DNA of 64,000 nucleotides from Flavobacterium sp. UMI-01 (GTDB lineage: Bacteria > Bacteroidota > Bacteroidia > Flavobacteriales > Flavobacteriaceae), in assembly GCF_019656315.1 (NCBI RefSeq), contig NZ_BPLU01000038.1:62001-126000 (forward strand), given 5' to 3'. Position numbers and translations under genes: made by a program. Positions 54,557-63,623 of this stretch are shown here, piece by piece. The notes under the pieces were generated by a model that was not told the DNA's origin, searched no databases, and was given only the letters and a program-made list of their open reading frames with translations. The first letter of the stretch is position 1. The number at the start of each line of letters is the position of its first letter.

Positions 54557-56326
54557 TTATCGCTTCGCTTTAGGTCCATCATAATCATATTGGAACCAAT
54601 CGACATCAATATATCCAGCATCTTCTTTTTCATTCCAACTAAAGAACCCTAGGCGATCGCCTGTCCATTTTCCAAATTCAATGGTAAAAGTTGGCCCAAA
54701 GGATGTGAATTTCTTACCATCCAAACTATACTCATAGGTAGCTTGATTGCTATTATTTGAGGTTCTCACATACAAATCTTTCCCTTTTATTTCGGGTCCC
54801 ATTGTTTTTTTTGCCATTGCATTCATATAAAAAAGGTTCTTTTTCCCGTTTTCATCAACTTGAATACCTAATAAATTATATACACCACCATATCGAACAA
54901 AACCAGCTAGTTGATGCGGTTGCATGCCTGCAATATCGAATTTTGCAACAGCAGTACCGGTTGTAATCCCCATAATACGTTGACTTAGGGTATTGCAAGC
55001 TCTCCAGAAATCAGAATCAGAACTATCATTATTAGTCCATTCGTTTTGATTAGGCCCATAGCCTTTTTTATTGGGCAATACTTTGCTTGCTTTCAAACGC
55101 AACCAACCCTTTCTTTCGGTTAATGACCAATGGGTGTTTCTAGGGTTATGATTCCACTCCCATTGTGAACCTAGTTTAGACGATGAAAAATCGTCATCAG
55201 AACTTGGTGCCGAAACAGGATAGCCATTGATTGGTTTTTTGAAACGTTTTACAGGTTCTCCTATACCGTCCTTATCTTCATCAATACCAATTATAGGCCA
55301 ACCGTCAATCCAAGTAACAGGAGCCAAACATTGAGGTCTCCCTTGAAAAGGAATGTCATCATTTTGAATTAACTGATGCATAAACCACCAAGATTTATCA
55401 GGGGCCTGCATTAAACCTCCTTGACTACAGCTGCGATTATTAAAAGCTGTTCCTTTTTCTAAAACCGTTTTCACCTCATAAGGCCCGTAAATGCTTTCTT
55501 TGGAACGCAATACAATTTGTTTTCTGTCGTTTTTTGGGTTTTTAACTCCTGGTTTTGTACTGGTATCTCCCATAGTCCATTGCGCTATAAAAATATACCA
55601 GGTACCGTCAATTTTATAGATTTTAGCCGCTTCGGCTCCCATTCCGGTGTACACTAATTTTCCTTTGTCTAGAATTTTAGTCCCATCCCAACTCATTTCG
55701 TAAATTCGATTCTCATTGCCTTCGATAATATTACTTGCTTTCTTTTGCTTTCCAGCAGTATTTACAATAACGTAAGCTTTATGTGTTTCTTCATCCCAAA
55801 ACACTCCCGGATCATCTAATACTTCAGATTTAGGTAGCATTATTATTGGCTTGCTCCACGGCCCTTTAATATCTTTAGCGGTGGTAACCATTAATCCATG
55901 TTCGTAATCAATTTGGTAGCAATACCAAGTTCCTTCATGATAGGCTAAATCACCAGCCCAAACACCAAAAGAATAGCCGTTCATTCGATCCCAATTGTAT
56001 TCTGGAGCCCATGACAAACTGCTAAATACATGCCCTACATTCGTCCAATTGACCATGTCTTTAGATTCTAATATAGGCATCCCAGGTGACATATGTTGCT
56101 TGGAAGTAATCATGTAGTAGGTATCACCCACTTGCTCAATATCAGAATCTGGATAATCCGCATTCAAAATAGGATTGATGTAGGTTCCGTCGCCTTGATC
56201 GCCCCAACTACCTATTTTGGCTTGACCTAGTTTATTTGACCTATTGGATTCTGGTTTGTCTGTGACCGATTTACATCCAAAACAAATGAGAATTATGAAA
56301 AGTGTAAATGATTTTAAAATATTCAT
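54557..56326 (-). CDS. Glycoside hydrolase family 43, lipoprotein
   Basis: The 589-residue protein has a lipoprotein signal (Cys at residue 18, ILICFGCKS). The five-bladed propeller begins DGTYINPILNADYPDSDIEQVGDTYYM; the catalytic base is probably D60. The general acid region is GMGAEAAKIYKIDGTWYIF, and GGLMQAPDKSWWFMHQ follows. The last 200 residues form a beta-sandwich of the type found in GH43 beta-xylosidases. Release of xylose from a xylose-containing algal glycan such as ulvan would fit. It lies between two sulfatases in one unit. Confidence 0.9.
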   Translation of the reverse strand: MNILKSFTLFIILICFGCKSVTDKPESNRSNKLGQAKIGSWGDQGDGTYINPILNADYPDSDIEQVGDTYYMITSKQHMSPGMPILESKDMVNWTNVGHVFSSLSWAPEYNWDRMNGYSFGVWAGDLAYHEGTWYCYQIDYEHGLMVTTAKDIKGPWSKPIIMLPKSEVLDDPGVFWDEETHKAYVIVNTAGKQKKASNIIEGNENRIYEMSWDGTKILDKGKLVYTGMGAEAAKIYKIDGTWYIFIAQWTMGDTSTKPGVKNPKNDRKQIVLRSKESIYGPYEVKTVLEKGTAFNNRSCSQGGLMQAPDKSWWFMHQLIQNDDIPFQGRPQCLAPVTWIDGWPIIGIDEDKDGIGEPVKRFKKPINGYPVSAPSSDDDFSSSKLGSQWEWNHNPRNTHWSLTERKGWLRLKASKVLPNKKGYGPNQNEWTNNDSSDSDFWRACNTLSQRIMGITTGTAVAKFDIAGMQPHQLAGFVRYGGVYNLLGIQVDENGKKNLFYMNAMAKKTMGPEIKGKDLYVRTSNNSNQATYEYSLDGKKFTSFGPTFTIEFGKWTGDRLGFFSWNEKEDAGYIDVDWFQYDYDGPKAKR

Positions 56327-56364
56327 CTATAAGAAATTAATTGTGTTTAAAACTGTTATACATT

Positions 56365-56406
56365 TCGACAAGCTCAATGCGACAAGCTCAATGCGACAAG
56401 CTAAAT
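56365..56406. repeat. Three tandem 14-bp repeats
   Basis: CGACAAGCTCAATG occurs twice in a row at 56365-56392 and a third time with one change (CTAAATG) at 56393-56406, in the gap between the sulfatase and GH43 genes. Confidence 0.8.
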
Positions 56407-56452
56407 GTGACAATAGGCATAACGTTAACGGTTCATTTTTTCAGCCAACGGG

Positions 56453-57916
56453 TTAAAATTCTTTACTTGATTTTTGCCAAACTGAAGAAGGAACGCCATG
56501 TTTTTTCTTCAAATCATTGTATCTGCTGCGCAATTGCTCTAACTTCAATTTGTATTGAGGATTTTTAATTAAATCTTCTATTTCATGAGGATCGTGTTTG
56601 GTATCAAACATTTCTTCAAAACCTGTCTCCACATAATTGATGTATTTAAAATCGGGAGTAACCACAGCCTCTACTCTTGGTATTTGTGGTCCTCCTAGAA
56701 AATAATGTTGATAGAAAAATTCTTTTCTTGCGGGTATTTTATTCTGAATTACATCTATCAAATTAACGCCTGCCATTTCTTTTGGAACTGGAACTCCTGC
56801 CATAGAAAGTATCGTAGGGGCAATATCAATATTCAGTGCCATTTGCGGAGCGCGGTATTGCTTCACCTTGTCTGGTGAATTTGGATCATAAATTACAAGA
56901 GGAACTCTTATGGATTCTTCATGTCCATACCATTTTCCTTCCATGCCATGTTCTCCTAGGAGCATCCCGTTATCACCCATTAAAATAATAATGGTATTAT
57001 CAGCAATGCCTAATTTTTCTAACTTCTTCATCATATCACCAAGAACATCATCTACACCTGTTATCAATCGATAGTAGTTCTTTACATTTTCTTGATACAA
57101 TTCTGGTGTACCAAAAAGCCCTTTCCATCTTGCTCTACCAAAATTAGTTTCGGTTCTCAAAACATCTGGCAAGAGTTCCCAATATTTAGGATTTGCGGTT
57201 ACAGGTTCTGGAATAGTCACGTCTTTATAATAGTCTTTGTATTTGGACTGAATCACATATTTAGGAGGATTACCATCCTGTTCGTGAGGCGCTTTAAAAC
57301 TCACCGAAAGACAAAAGGGTTCTTTGTTAGCAAACTTTCCTAAAAATTCCTGAATAGAGGAATTAATCGTATCAGTATCATGAATAGGTTTTCCGTTTTT
57401 ACCAATTGTTATATAATCGGGTTGTGCTTTCCCGCCTTCTTCTGTATCATAAACGTAATCAAAAGTTGCAAATGGAGGATGATGCCCAACACCGTATTTA
57501 CCAATAAATCCTAATTTATAACCCGCTTCTTTTAAGAGATTGGGATATGATTTTTTAAAGGTTTCGGGTTTTAAATCTGTATTAAAATCGTGGATACCGT
57601 GTTTCGATTCGTATTGACCTGTGAGTAAACTGGCCCGACTTACACAACAAATGGATGTGGTAACATAAGCGTTTTGAAACAAAACCCCTTTATTGGCCAA
57701 CTTATCCATATTAGGAGTTTGAATGATGGAGTTCCCCATTGCCCCCATAGCATCCCAACGCTGATCATCGGTCAATAGAAAAATAATATTGGGACGTTTT
57801 TTTTGCCCAATATTTTCTGAAGCAACCTTATTTTTAGCGACTTGTGCATGACTTATATTGGCTACAAAGCCAAATACAGCTAGGGCAAAACAACTAATAC
57901 TTAAATATTTTTTCAT
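56453..57916 (-). CDS. Sulfatase, S1 family, variant CCVSR motif
   Basis: From the ATG at 57916 the product is about 487 residues with a signal peptide (MKKYLSISCFALAVFGFVANISHAQ). Metal-binding D50-D51 are in FLLTDDQRWDAMG, and the second block is LMGDNGMLLGEHGMEGKWYGHEE. The formylglycine motif reads C90-C-V-S-R: the usual Pro at position +2 is Val, while Cys and Arg are kept. Other S1 members tolerate changes here, so it is probably active, but maturation should be checked. It heads a three-gene unit behind operator 6, with a palindromic element in the leader. Confidence 0.88.
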   Translation of the reverse strand: MKKYLSISCFALAVFGFVANISHAQVAKNKVASENIGQKKRPNIIFLLTDDQRWDAMGAMGNSIIQTPNMDKLANKGVLFQNAYVTTSICCVSRASLLTGQYESKHGIHDFNTDLKPETFKKSYPNLLKEAGYKLGFIGKYGVGHHPPFATFDYVYDTEEGGKAQPDYITIGKNGKPIHDTDTINSSIQEFLGKFANKEPFCLSVSFKAPHEQDGNPPKYVIQSKYKDYYKDVTIPEPVTANPKYWELLPDVLRTETNFGRARWKGLFGTPELYQENVKNYYRLITGVDDVLGDMMKKLEKLGIADNTIIILMGDNGMLLGEHGMEGKWYGHEESIRVPLVIYDPNSPDKVKQYRAPQMALNIDIAPTILSMAGVPVPKEMAGVNLIDVIQNKIPARKEFFYQHYFLGGPQIPRVEAVVTPDFKYINYVETGFEEMFDTKHDPHEIEDLIKNPQYKLKLEQLRSRYNDLKKKHGVPSSVWQKSSKEF

Positions 57917-58068
57917 ACGTTTATTTTTAACATTTATCCAATTACTTATATCTGGAAACCATTTTATATTCAAAACCTATTTGTTATTTGGTTTCTTTCA
58001 ATTCTATTATTTATTAGTTTGACCGCCTCTAAAATCCTATTTATTTTTTAAAACTTATTAAGGACAAC

Positions 58069-58295
58069 CCGTTGGCTGTAATTAGTTTTTGATGATGTTT
58101 CTTCGTCAGTTCGAGTAAATTTTCAGAAAATGCGAATAGCTTTTTCAGAAAATTGTATCGAGAACATGAAAAATAGCAGCAAAAACGGTTCTCGACACAC
58201 GTCACTTCGAGTGCAAAGCCTATCGAGAAGTTTTGTTCCGTTTCTCTCCACAAAAAACACTCGAACTGACGTTTTAAATAATTACACCCAATCCG
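58069..58295. repeat. Palindromic repeat element (MITE-like), copy 2
   Basis: The outer ends are CCGTTGGCTGTAAT and ATTACACCCAATCCG, and the inner perfect inverted repeats are CGTCAGTTCGAGT (58104-58116) and ACTCGAACTGACG (58259-58271). It shares most of its sequence with 49684-49889 and is about 20 bp longer through an extra segment after the left inner repeat. It lies between an operator and the gene it should control. Confidence 0.75.
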
Positions 58296-58363
58296 TAAAG
58301 GATAAAAAAAACACAACTAACAACTAATTTTGAATTCATAAAAATCAAAATTTAACTAGAAAG

Positions 58364-58408
58364 CTAAAATAAATCAATTAAGCATAGGGTTTATCCTGTA
58401 CTGTACTG
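58364..58408 (-). promoter_or_regulatory. PUL operator-promoter 6
   Basis: The minus strand reads CAGTACAGTACAGGATA (58408-58392), then 20 bp, then TATTTTAG (58371-58364), a near match to TAnnTTTG. The sulfatase gene starts 476 bases downstream, with the palindromic element between. Confidence 0.7.
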
Positions 58409-58420
58409 GTTTTAAAACCG

Positions 58421-58456
58421 AAAAAAAAAGGCCGAAATAAAATATCTCGACCTTTT
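58421..58456 (-). terminator. Terminator of the susCD unit
   Basis: On the minus strand AAAAGGTCGA pairs with TCGGCCTTTT (one mismatch), followed by a run of T, about 20 bases after the SusD stop. Confidence 0.8.
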
Positions 58457-58476
58457 CAAAACAAAACTAAAACTAA

Positions 58477-60075
58477 CTAACTTCTATATCCATTATTTGT
58501 TGGATCTGACTTCAATAAATTTGGATTTTGTTGCAATTCCTGTAATGGAATAGGCAACAATACATGCCATGGTCGTATGTTTTGTCCTGGATTCCAAAAA
58601 CGATATTCTAGATTTTGCACTACATCTAATAAAATTCCCCATCTAATTAAATCGTATCTTCGCATACATTCTCCAGCTAGTTCCCACTTACGTTCGTCAT
58701 AAATAGCTTTTCTAAATTGTTCTTGAGAAAGTCCTTTTATCGCTTCGGCTTCTAGTGGTGTTGTATAAGCACGATTTCTTATTTCTTTGATGTATTCATA
58801 AGCTGCTGTTGGATTTCCACCTGGACGCTCATTTTCACATTCTGCAGCCATTAATTTAACATCAGCTAAACGAAATACTAATCTATTGTCAGAGTGATTA
58901 AAACGAGGGGAAGAACTTAATGAAAGATTCATAAATTTAGCCATGTAAGGGAAGGCCAGTTCAAAACCTAAATAATTATCCATTATATTCAAAGGTCTTC
59001 TTAAATCATTCACCGGAAACTTAGCTGCAAAATCCTTAGATGCTATTTGTAAGCCCGTACCATTAAATGCTTCACCTTTAGCTGTTAGTGCAGCTGAAAG
59101 TGCAGCTCTTTGTGAAGTGTTTTTAGGTTCATCCCTTAATCTAGGATTAAACATACTAGGTCTCCAGTTCCCATTCCCAAAAATTGGATTCAGATTCCCA
59201 TCAGCGTCTGCAACCCCTTCTTCAAATTGTCCTCTGATGTCTTTTGCAAAATCTAGAGACCAAATAACCTCCTTATTATACTCGTTGGCAGGATCAAAAA
59301 CAGCAGCATAGGTTGGTAAAATTTCATGTCCTGATTGGTTGATGATCTCAATACATTTATCCAATCCTTTTTGCCATTGTTTTTGTTGCATGTAAATTTT
59401 AGCCATCACTACAGCAGCAGCCCATTTAGACGCACGGCCTCTTTGTGATGCTGGATAATTGGGTTTTAAATTGTCTTGTGCAAATTGTAAATCATCTAAA
59501 ACGCCTGTCAAAATAGTTTCTTTAGGCGTTCGCCCTAATACTTTTATTTGATTTATGGTAAGATTTTGCGTGTAATATGGTGCCGCCCCCCATAAATTGG
59601 TTATATGCCAATAGGCTAATCCTCGTAAAAAACGAGCTTCAGCTATCACTTCGGTTTGAACATTTGTTGCAATTGCTTTATTCCCTCCAACTCTATCAAT
59701 AATGATATTAGTATTCAAAACTACTTTATACAAATCTTTCCATGTATCCGACACACTCATTTTTTGAATAGACACATCGGCTAAGGCTTCATTCATGGTA
59801 TAATTCCCTATGGGTTGTACAAAGTCTGCCACACGATTAGGCTCAATAATATCTGCCCCATTATCATAAAAATGATCAAAACCTACTTGTCCATATAAGG
59901 AGTTGTTTTTATAAATAGCGTACACCCCATTTATTGCCTGACGCGCATCTGATTCTGAAGCAAAAAAGTTTTCTGGTGCTATAATATCTCGGGGAACCTC
60001 TTCCAAAAATGATTCACAACTAAAACAAGAGCAAATCATGAGAAAAAGCACTACATATATATTTATTGTTTTCAT
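58477..60075 (-). CDS. susD: SusD/RagB family outer-membrane lipoprotein
   Basis: The 532-residue protein has a lipoprotein signal (FLMICSCFSCESF, Cys at residue 20), the SusD N-terminal block (FFASESDARQAINGVYAIYKN), TPR-like helices (IAEARFLRGLAYWHITNLWG) and the C-terminal block (IYDERKWELAGECMRRYDLIRWG ... LLPIPLQELQQNPNL). SusD proteins sit on the SusC pore and hand glycans to it. It starts 13 bases after the SusC gene, so the two are co-transcribed. Confidence 0.95.
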   Translation of the reverse strand: MKTINIYVVLFLMICSCFSCESFLEEVPRDIIAPENFFASESDARQAINGVYAIYKNNSLYGQVGFDHFYDNGADIIEPNRVADFVQPIGNYTMNEALADVSIQKMSVSDTWKDLYKVVLNTNIIIDRVGGNKAIATNVQTEVIAEARFLRGLAYWHITNLWGAAPYYTQNLTINQIKVLGRTPKETILTGVLDDLQFAQDNLKPNYPASQRGRASKWAAAVVMAKIYMQQKQWQKGLDKCIEIINQSGHEILPTYAAVFDPANEYNKEVIWSLDFAKDIRGQFEEGVADADGNLNPIFGNGNWRPSMFNPRLRDEPKNTSQRAALSAALTAKGEAFNGTGLQIASKDFAAKFPVNDLRRPLNIMDNYLGFELAFPYMAKFMNLSLSSSPRFNHSDNRLVFRLADVKLMAAECENERPGGNPTAAYEYIKEIRNRAYTTPLEAEAIKGLSQEQFRKAIYDERKWELAGECMRRYDLIRWGILLDVVQNLEYRFWNPGQNIRPWHVLLPIPLQELQQNPNLLKSDPTNNGYRS

Positions 60076-60087
60076 ACGTTTTATAAT

Positions 60088-63000
60088 TTAAAAAGTTACA
60101 TTAAGTCCAAGTGTTAAAACTTTTGCATTAGGGTATTCCCCATTAGAAAATCCTTGAGCAATATTTCCTAATCCATCTTTGCCAAATCTGCTAGTCTCTG
60201 GGTCAATCAACCTAAAATTTGACAGTAATAGTAAATTAGTTCCTGAAACATAAACCGACATGTTTTTAACATCTTTAAGTCCCATTTTCTCCACGGGAAA
60301 ATTATAAGCTAATTTTACATTTTTGAGACGCAAGTGAGATCCATCCTCAACATCCATAGAATTACTTGGTATAGCCGTTACCCCATCTGAACCTGCTCGG
60401 GGAATATTTGATGTAGGATTATCTGGTGTCCATCTATTTACCACTTCGGCATATTTGGCAGCTTCACCTCTAGTAAAATAGCCTACTTTAGTTCTAAGAT
60501 TATACACTTCATTCCCAACTGTACCTTGAAAATAAAAACTCAAATCAAAATTTTTGTACGATATATTATTTTCAAAACCAAAAATCAAATCTGGAAACGG
60601 ACTACCTAAGACCACATTATCTGCATTAGATATAATCCCATCTTTATTTAAGTCTTCAAATTTTGGCCCTCCTACTACTTGAGTTCCAGAAGCCAAACCT
60701 GATTCATCAATTTCTTGTTGGCTTTTCCAAGTACCTAAATAACGAACTCCTGTAAATACTGGAACAGTTTCCCCTTTTATTATGCGTAAATTTCCTGAGC
60801 CCAAAATTTGATCCACCACTACATCAATATATTCTTTACCTCCAAGGTCGAGTACCTTATTCTTGTTCGATGACAAGGTCAAAGTAGAATTCCAGTTAAA
60901 ATTAGAATTTCGAACATTCGTTGACTTTACCAAAAACTCCCATCCTTTATTCTGCAATGCCCCTACATTTTGTAACTGACTCGTAAAACCAGTTTGTCTT
61001 GGGATGGTAACATCTAGTAATAAATCGGTCGTTTTTTTATAATAATAATTGAACTCTGTAAATAGTCTTCCTTTTAAAAATGAGGCTTCCAATGCCACAT
61101 CGAAAGAAGTCGTAGTTTCCCAACTTAAATTTGAATTTTCGGGTCTCCCTAAAGTTAAACCCGGCTGTTGTATCCCATTTAATGTCGTATTAGCTTCCAC
61201 TAAAATAGCTTTTGTTGCATAAGCACCAATGGCTTGATTTCCCGCTTGTCCAAAACTTGTTCTTAATTTCAAATCATGAAAAACATTTTGTTTCTGCATG
61301 AAAGGTTCTTCACTTATTTTCCAAGCAGCTGCAACCGATGGGTAGAATCCCCACTGATTACCTTTGGCAAAAACCGATGTCCCATCATATCTTCCTACTA
61401 AGGTTAAAAGGTATTTATCTTTATAATTATAGTTTGCTCTACCAAAAAAAGAGGCCAATTGAAATGGATTAGGATAACTACTCGTCACCAAATTTCTTGA
61501 CGGGTCAGTTCCTAAACCAAGATTATTAAATCCTACGGCATCTGTAGTGATACCAAAAGCTTGTGCTGAAAAGGCTTCAGAAGTATATTTTTGAAAAGAA
61601 GCTCCTCCTAAAAAGGTATAACGATGATTGTCACCGGACTTAGTATCGTATTGAATTGTATTCTCATTATTCCATCCAAATGTGGAAAGACTTGAAATTT
61701 TAGCATTTCCTGTTTCCTGAACAGACAAAAAGTCGGGTCGTTGACTTGAATTAAATTGGTTTCTTTTAGAATTAGTGATATCAGGATTAAAAGTAGAACG
61801 GATAATTAAATTTTTTATAGGGGAATATTCTAAATATACTGTTCCCAAAAGATTACTGGAAATAGTTTCATCTGTATCTAGTTTGGCCGTAGCTACTGGA
61901 TTATTAAATGGTGCTCCCACCACATCATCAAAACCATTAAAAGAACCATCAGCATTATAAACTGGTTGGGTTGGTAAAATATTTAAAAGTCCTCCATAGC
62001 CTACTACACCGTTGTCTTGTTTTATCCTAGAATAATTAACTCGAAAACCTGCTTTTAATTTTTTACCCAACTTAAAATCAATATTGGATCTAAAAATGTA
62101 TTTTTCAATTCCCGAGTTTTCTATCAATCCATCTTGATCGAAAAAATTAAGAGAATTATAATAACTAACATTACCATTTTCAGAAGCTCCCGAAATAGAT
62201 ACATCAGCATTAAATATAGGAGAAGGATTGAGCAAAAGATCAAAATAGTCGTTATCAGGATAACTGGATGGATCTCCAGGTAAAGGTTCGGCTACCCCTC
62301 TAAAACGCGCATCTTCATTCGTGTATTTAATTTGTTCTGCTTGAGATAAAAAGTTAGGTCTTTCAGGCACCAATTGTGTACTGGTATAAACCCCAGCACT
62401 TACTTGAGGCTTACCACTTCCACTACCTGAACCATTTTTTGTCGTTACCAAAACAACCCCATTCGCACCTCGAGAACCATAAATAGCAATAGACGAAGCA
62501 TCTTTCAATATTTCAATTGATTTTATATCATTAGAATTAAGATTATTCAAATCATAATTATTACCTACTATAATACCATCAATTACCCACAGTGGCTCAT
62601 TGCTCCCTGTAATTGAGTTTCCTCCTCTTACTCTAATTGAGGTAGCCGCGCCAGGTGCACCACTATTTTGAGTTACCTGAACTCCTGAAGCTCTTCCTTG
62701 CAACGCCTGGTCCACTCTAGATACTGGTACGGCTCTTATATCCTTAGCACTTACAGAAGAAACCGAACCGGTTAAATCGGATTTGCGTTGTGTCCCATAC
62801 CCAATAATTACCACTTCATCGAGTTTATTGTCTTGCTCCAATACAACATTAATTTGTTTTTTATTCCCTACTGGAATTTCTTTGGACGCATACCCGATAT
62901 AGGAAAAAACAAGAACATTTTGTGCTGTAGCATTAATTAAAAATTTACCATCCATATCCGAGCTCGTAGCCTGGGTGGTGCCTTTGATTAAAACTGTGGC

Positions 63001-63138
63001 CCCTGGTAAAGGCTGACCATCGGCCATAACGGTTCCTGAAATACTTTGCGCATTTGACATTGCTACAGAGAATAGCATCAAAAAAACGCATTTCCAAGTT
63101 TCTCGAAAACTTTGGAACATTTTAAATGTTAATTTCAT
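60088..63138 (-). CDS. susC: SusC/RagA family TonB-linked outer-membrane transporter
   Basis: The product is about 1016 residues from the ATG at 63138 (MKLTFKMFQSFRETWKC, then a hydrophobic signal ending SNAQ). After it come the carboxypeptidase-regulatory-like domain (SISGTVMADGQPLPGATVLIKGTTQ), the DEVVIIGYGTQRKSDLTGSVSSV TonB-box/plug region and the SusC signature (LWVIDGIIVGNN, IEILKDASSIAIYGSRGANGVVLVTTK). A 22-strand barrel ends in KVLTLGLNVTF. It imports glycan fragments together with SusD. A TTG start at 63174 overlaps the -7 region and is rejected. Operator-promoter 7 lies 61 bases upstream. Confidence 0.95.
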   Translation of the reverse strand: MKLTFKMFQSFRETWKCVFLMLFSVAMSNAQSISGTVMADGQPLPGATVLIKGTTQATSSDMDGKFLINATAQNVLVFSYIGYASKEIPVGNKKQINVVLEQDNKLDEVVIIGYGTQRKSDLTGSVSSVSAKDIRAVPVSRVDQALQGRASGVQVTQNSGAPGAATSIRVRGGNSITGSNEPLWVIDGIIVGNNYDLNNLNSNDIKSIEILKDASSIAIYGSRGANGVVLVTTKNGSGSGSGKPQVSAGVYTSTQLVPERPNFLSQAEQIKYTNEDARFRGVAEPLPGDPSSYPDNDYFDLLLNPSPIFNADVSISGASENGNVSYYNSLNFFDQDGLIENSGIEKYIFRSNIDFKLGKKLKAGFRVNYSRIKQDNGVVGYGGLLNILPTQPVYNADGSFNGFDDVVGAPFNNPVATAKLDTDETISSNLLGTVYLEYSPIKNLIIRSTFNPDITNSKRNQFNSSQRPDFLSVQETGNAKISSLSTFGWNNENTIQYDTKSGDNHRYTFLGGASFQKYTSEAFSAQAFGITTDAVGFNNLGLGTDPSRNLVTSSYPNPFQLASFFGRANYNYKDKYLLTLVGRYDGTSVFAKGNQWGFYPSVAAAWKISEEPFMQKQNVFHDLKLRTSFGQAGNQAIGAYATKAILVEANTTLNGIQQPGLTLGRPENSNLSWETTTSFDVALEASFLKGRLFTEFNYYYKKTTDLLLDVTIPRQTGFTSQLQNVGALQNKGWEFLVKSTNVRNSNFNWNSTLTLSSNKNKVLDLGGKEYIDVVVDQILGSGNLRIIKGETVPVFTGVRYLGTWKSQQEIDESGLASGTQVVGGPKFEDLNKDGIISNADNVVLGSPFPDLIFGFENNISYKNFDLSFYFQGTVGNEVYNLRTKVGYFTRGEAAKYAEVVNRWTPDNPTSNIPRAGSDGVTAIPSNSMDVEDGSHLRLKNVKLAYNFPVEKMGLKDVKNMSVYVSGTNLLLLSNFRLIDPETSRFGKDGLGNIAQGFSNGEYPNAKVLTLGLNVTF

Positions 63139-63170
63139 AAATACTCTAGTTAATTTGGTTAATAATATCC

Positions 63171-63215
63171 CCAAATTATAATGTTATGTTAAAAAGCCTA
63201 TCCTGCTTTGTCCTG
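63171..63215 (-). promoter_or_regulatory. PUL operator-promoter 7
   Basis: The minus strand reads CAGGACAAAGCAGGATA (63215-63199), then about 20 bp, then TATAATTTG (63180-63172), near TAnnTTTG. It lies 61 bases upstream of susC. Confidence 0.78.
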
Positions 63216-63515
63216 AATTAGCCTTAATTGTTAATATTTTTAACATTTATTTTTTTAACAAAAAAACTATCCTATTCAAATCCAACAACTTAACCTTTTC
63301 CCTGACTGTGGGGCAAAACAAATAACTTAACTCCTATCTTATGACATTTACTTCAAAATAGATGAGAAAAAAAATGAAGAAACACTTGCTAAAAACCAAA
63401 ACAATCCATTTATTTTCAATGAGTTAATTTTTAAAAAATCCCAATATCGCTTTTTAACTCTATGAAGTTTAAACAGTGTAGATTGTTAACCATTTCAAAG
63501 TAATGAAACCTTTAT

Positions 63516-63547
63516 AAAAAACAATAGTAGGCCAGTGCCTACTATTG
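63516..63547 (-). terminator. Terminator of the GH78 gene at the right edge
   Basis: CAATAGTAGGC (63522-63532) pairs perfectly with GCCTACTATTG (63537-63547) across a 4-base loop; a T-tract follows on the minus strand. It lies 77 bases after the stop. Confidence 0.85.
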
Positions 63548-63623
63548 CTAAAAAAAAAATGCATATTACTATTGAAATCAAGACACTATTAAGAGTGTCC
63601 ATAATTTCAGGATTTTAATTTTC

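Larger units (their letters stand above)
57917..58476. other. Intergenic region with terminator, operator 6 and palindromic element
   Basis: From right to left this 560-base gap holds the SusD terminator (58421-58456), operator-promoter 6 (58364-58408), the palindromic element (58069-58295) and about 150 A/T-rich bases before the sulfatase gene. The short open frames here lie inside the palindromic element and are not genes. Confidence 0.65.
63139..63623. other. Intergenic region with operator-promoter 7 and terminator
   Basis: This 485-base gap holds operator-promoter 7 near 63171-63215 and a strong terminator at 63516-63547. The 300 bases between them are A/T-rich and show no gene. Confidence 0.6.

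Noticed and set aside
58041..58316. Open frames on both strands within 58041-58327
   Set aside because: They lie within the palindromic repeat element, whose inverted arms create matching open frames on both strands; no signal or domain is visible.
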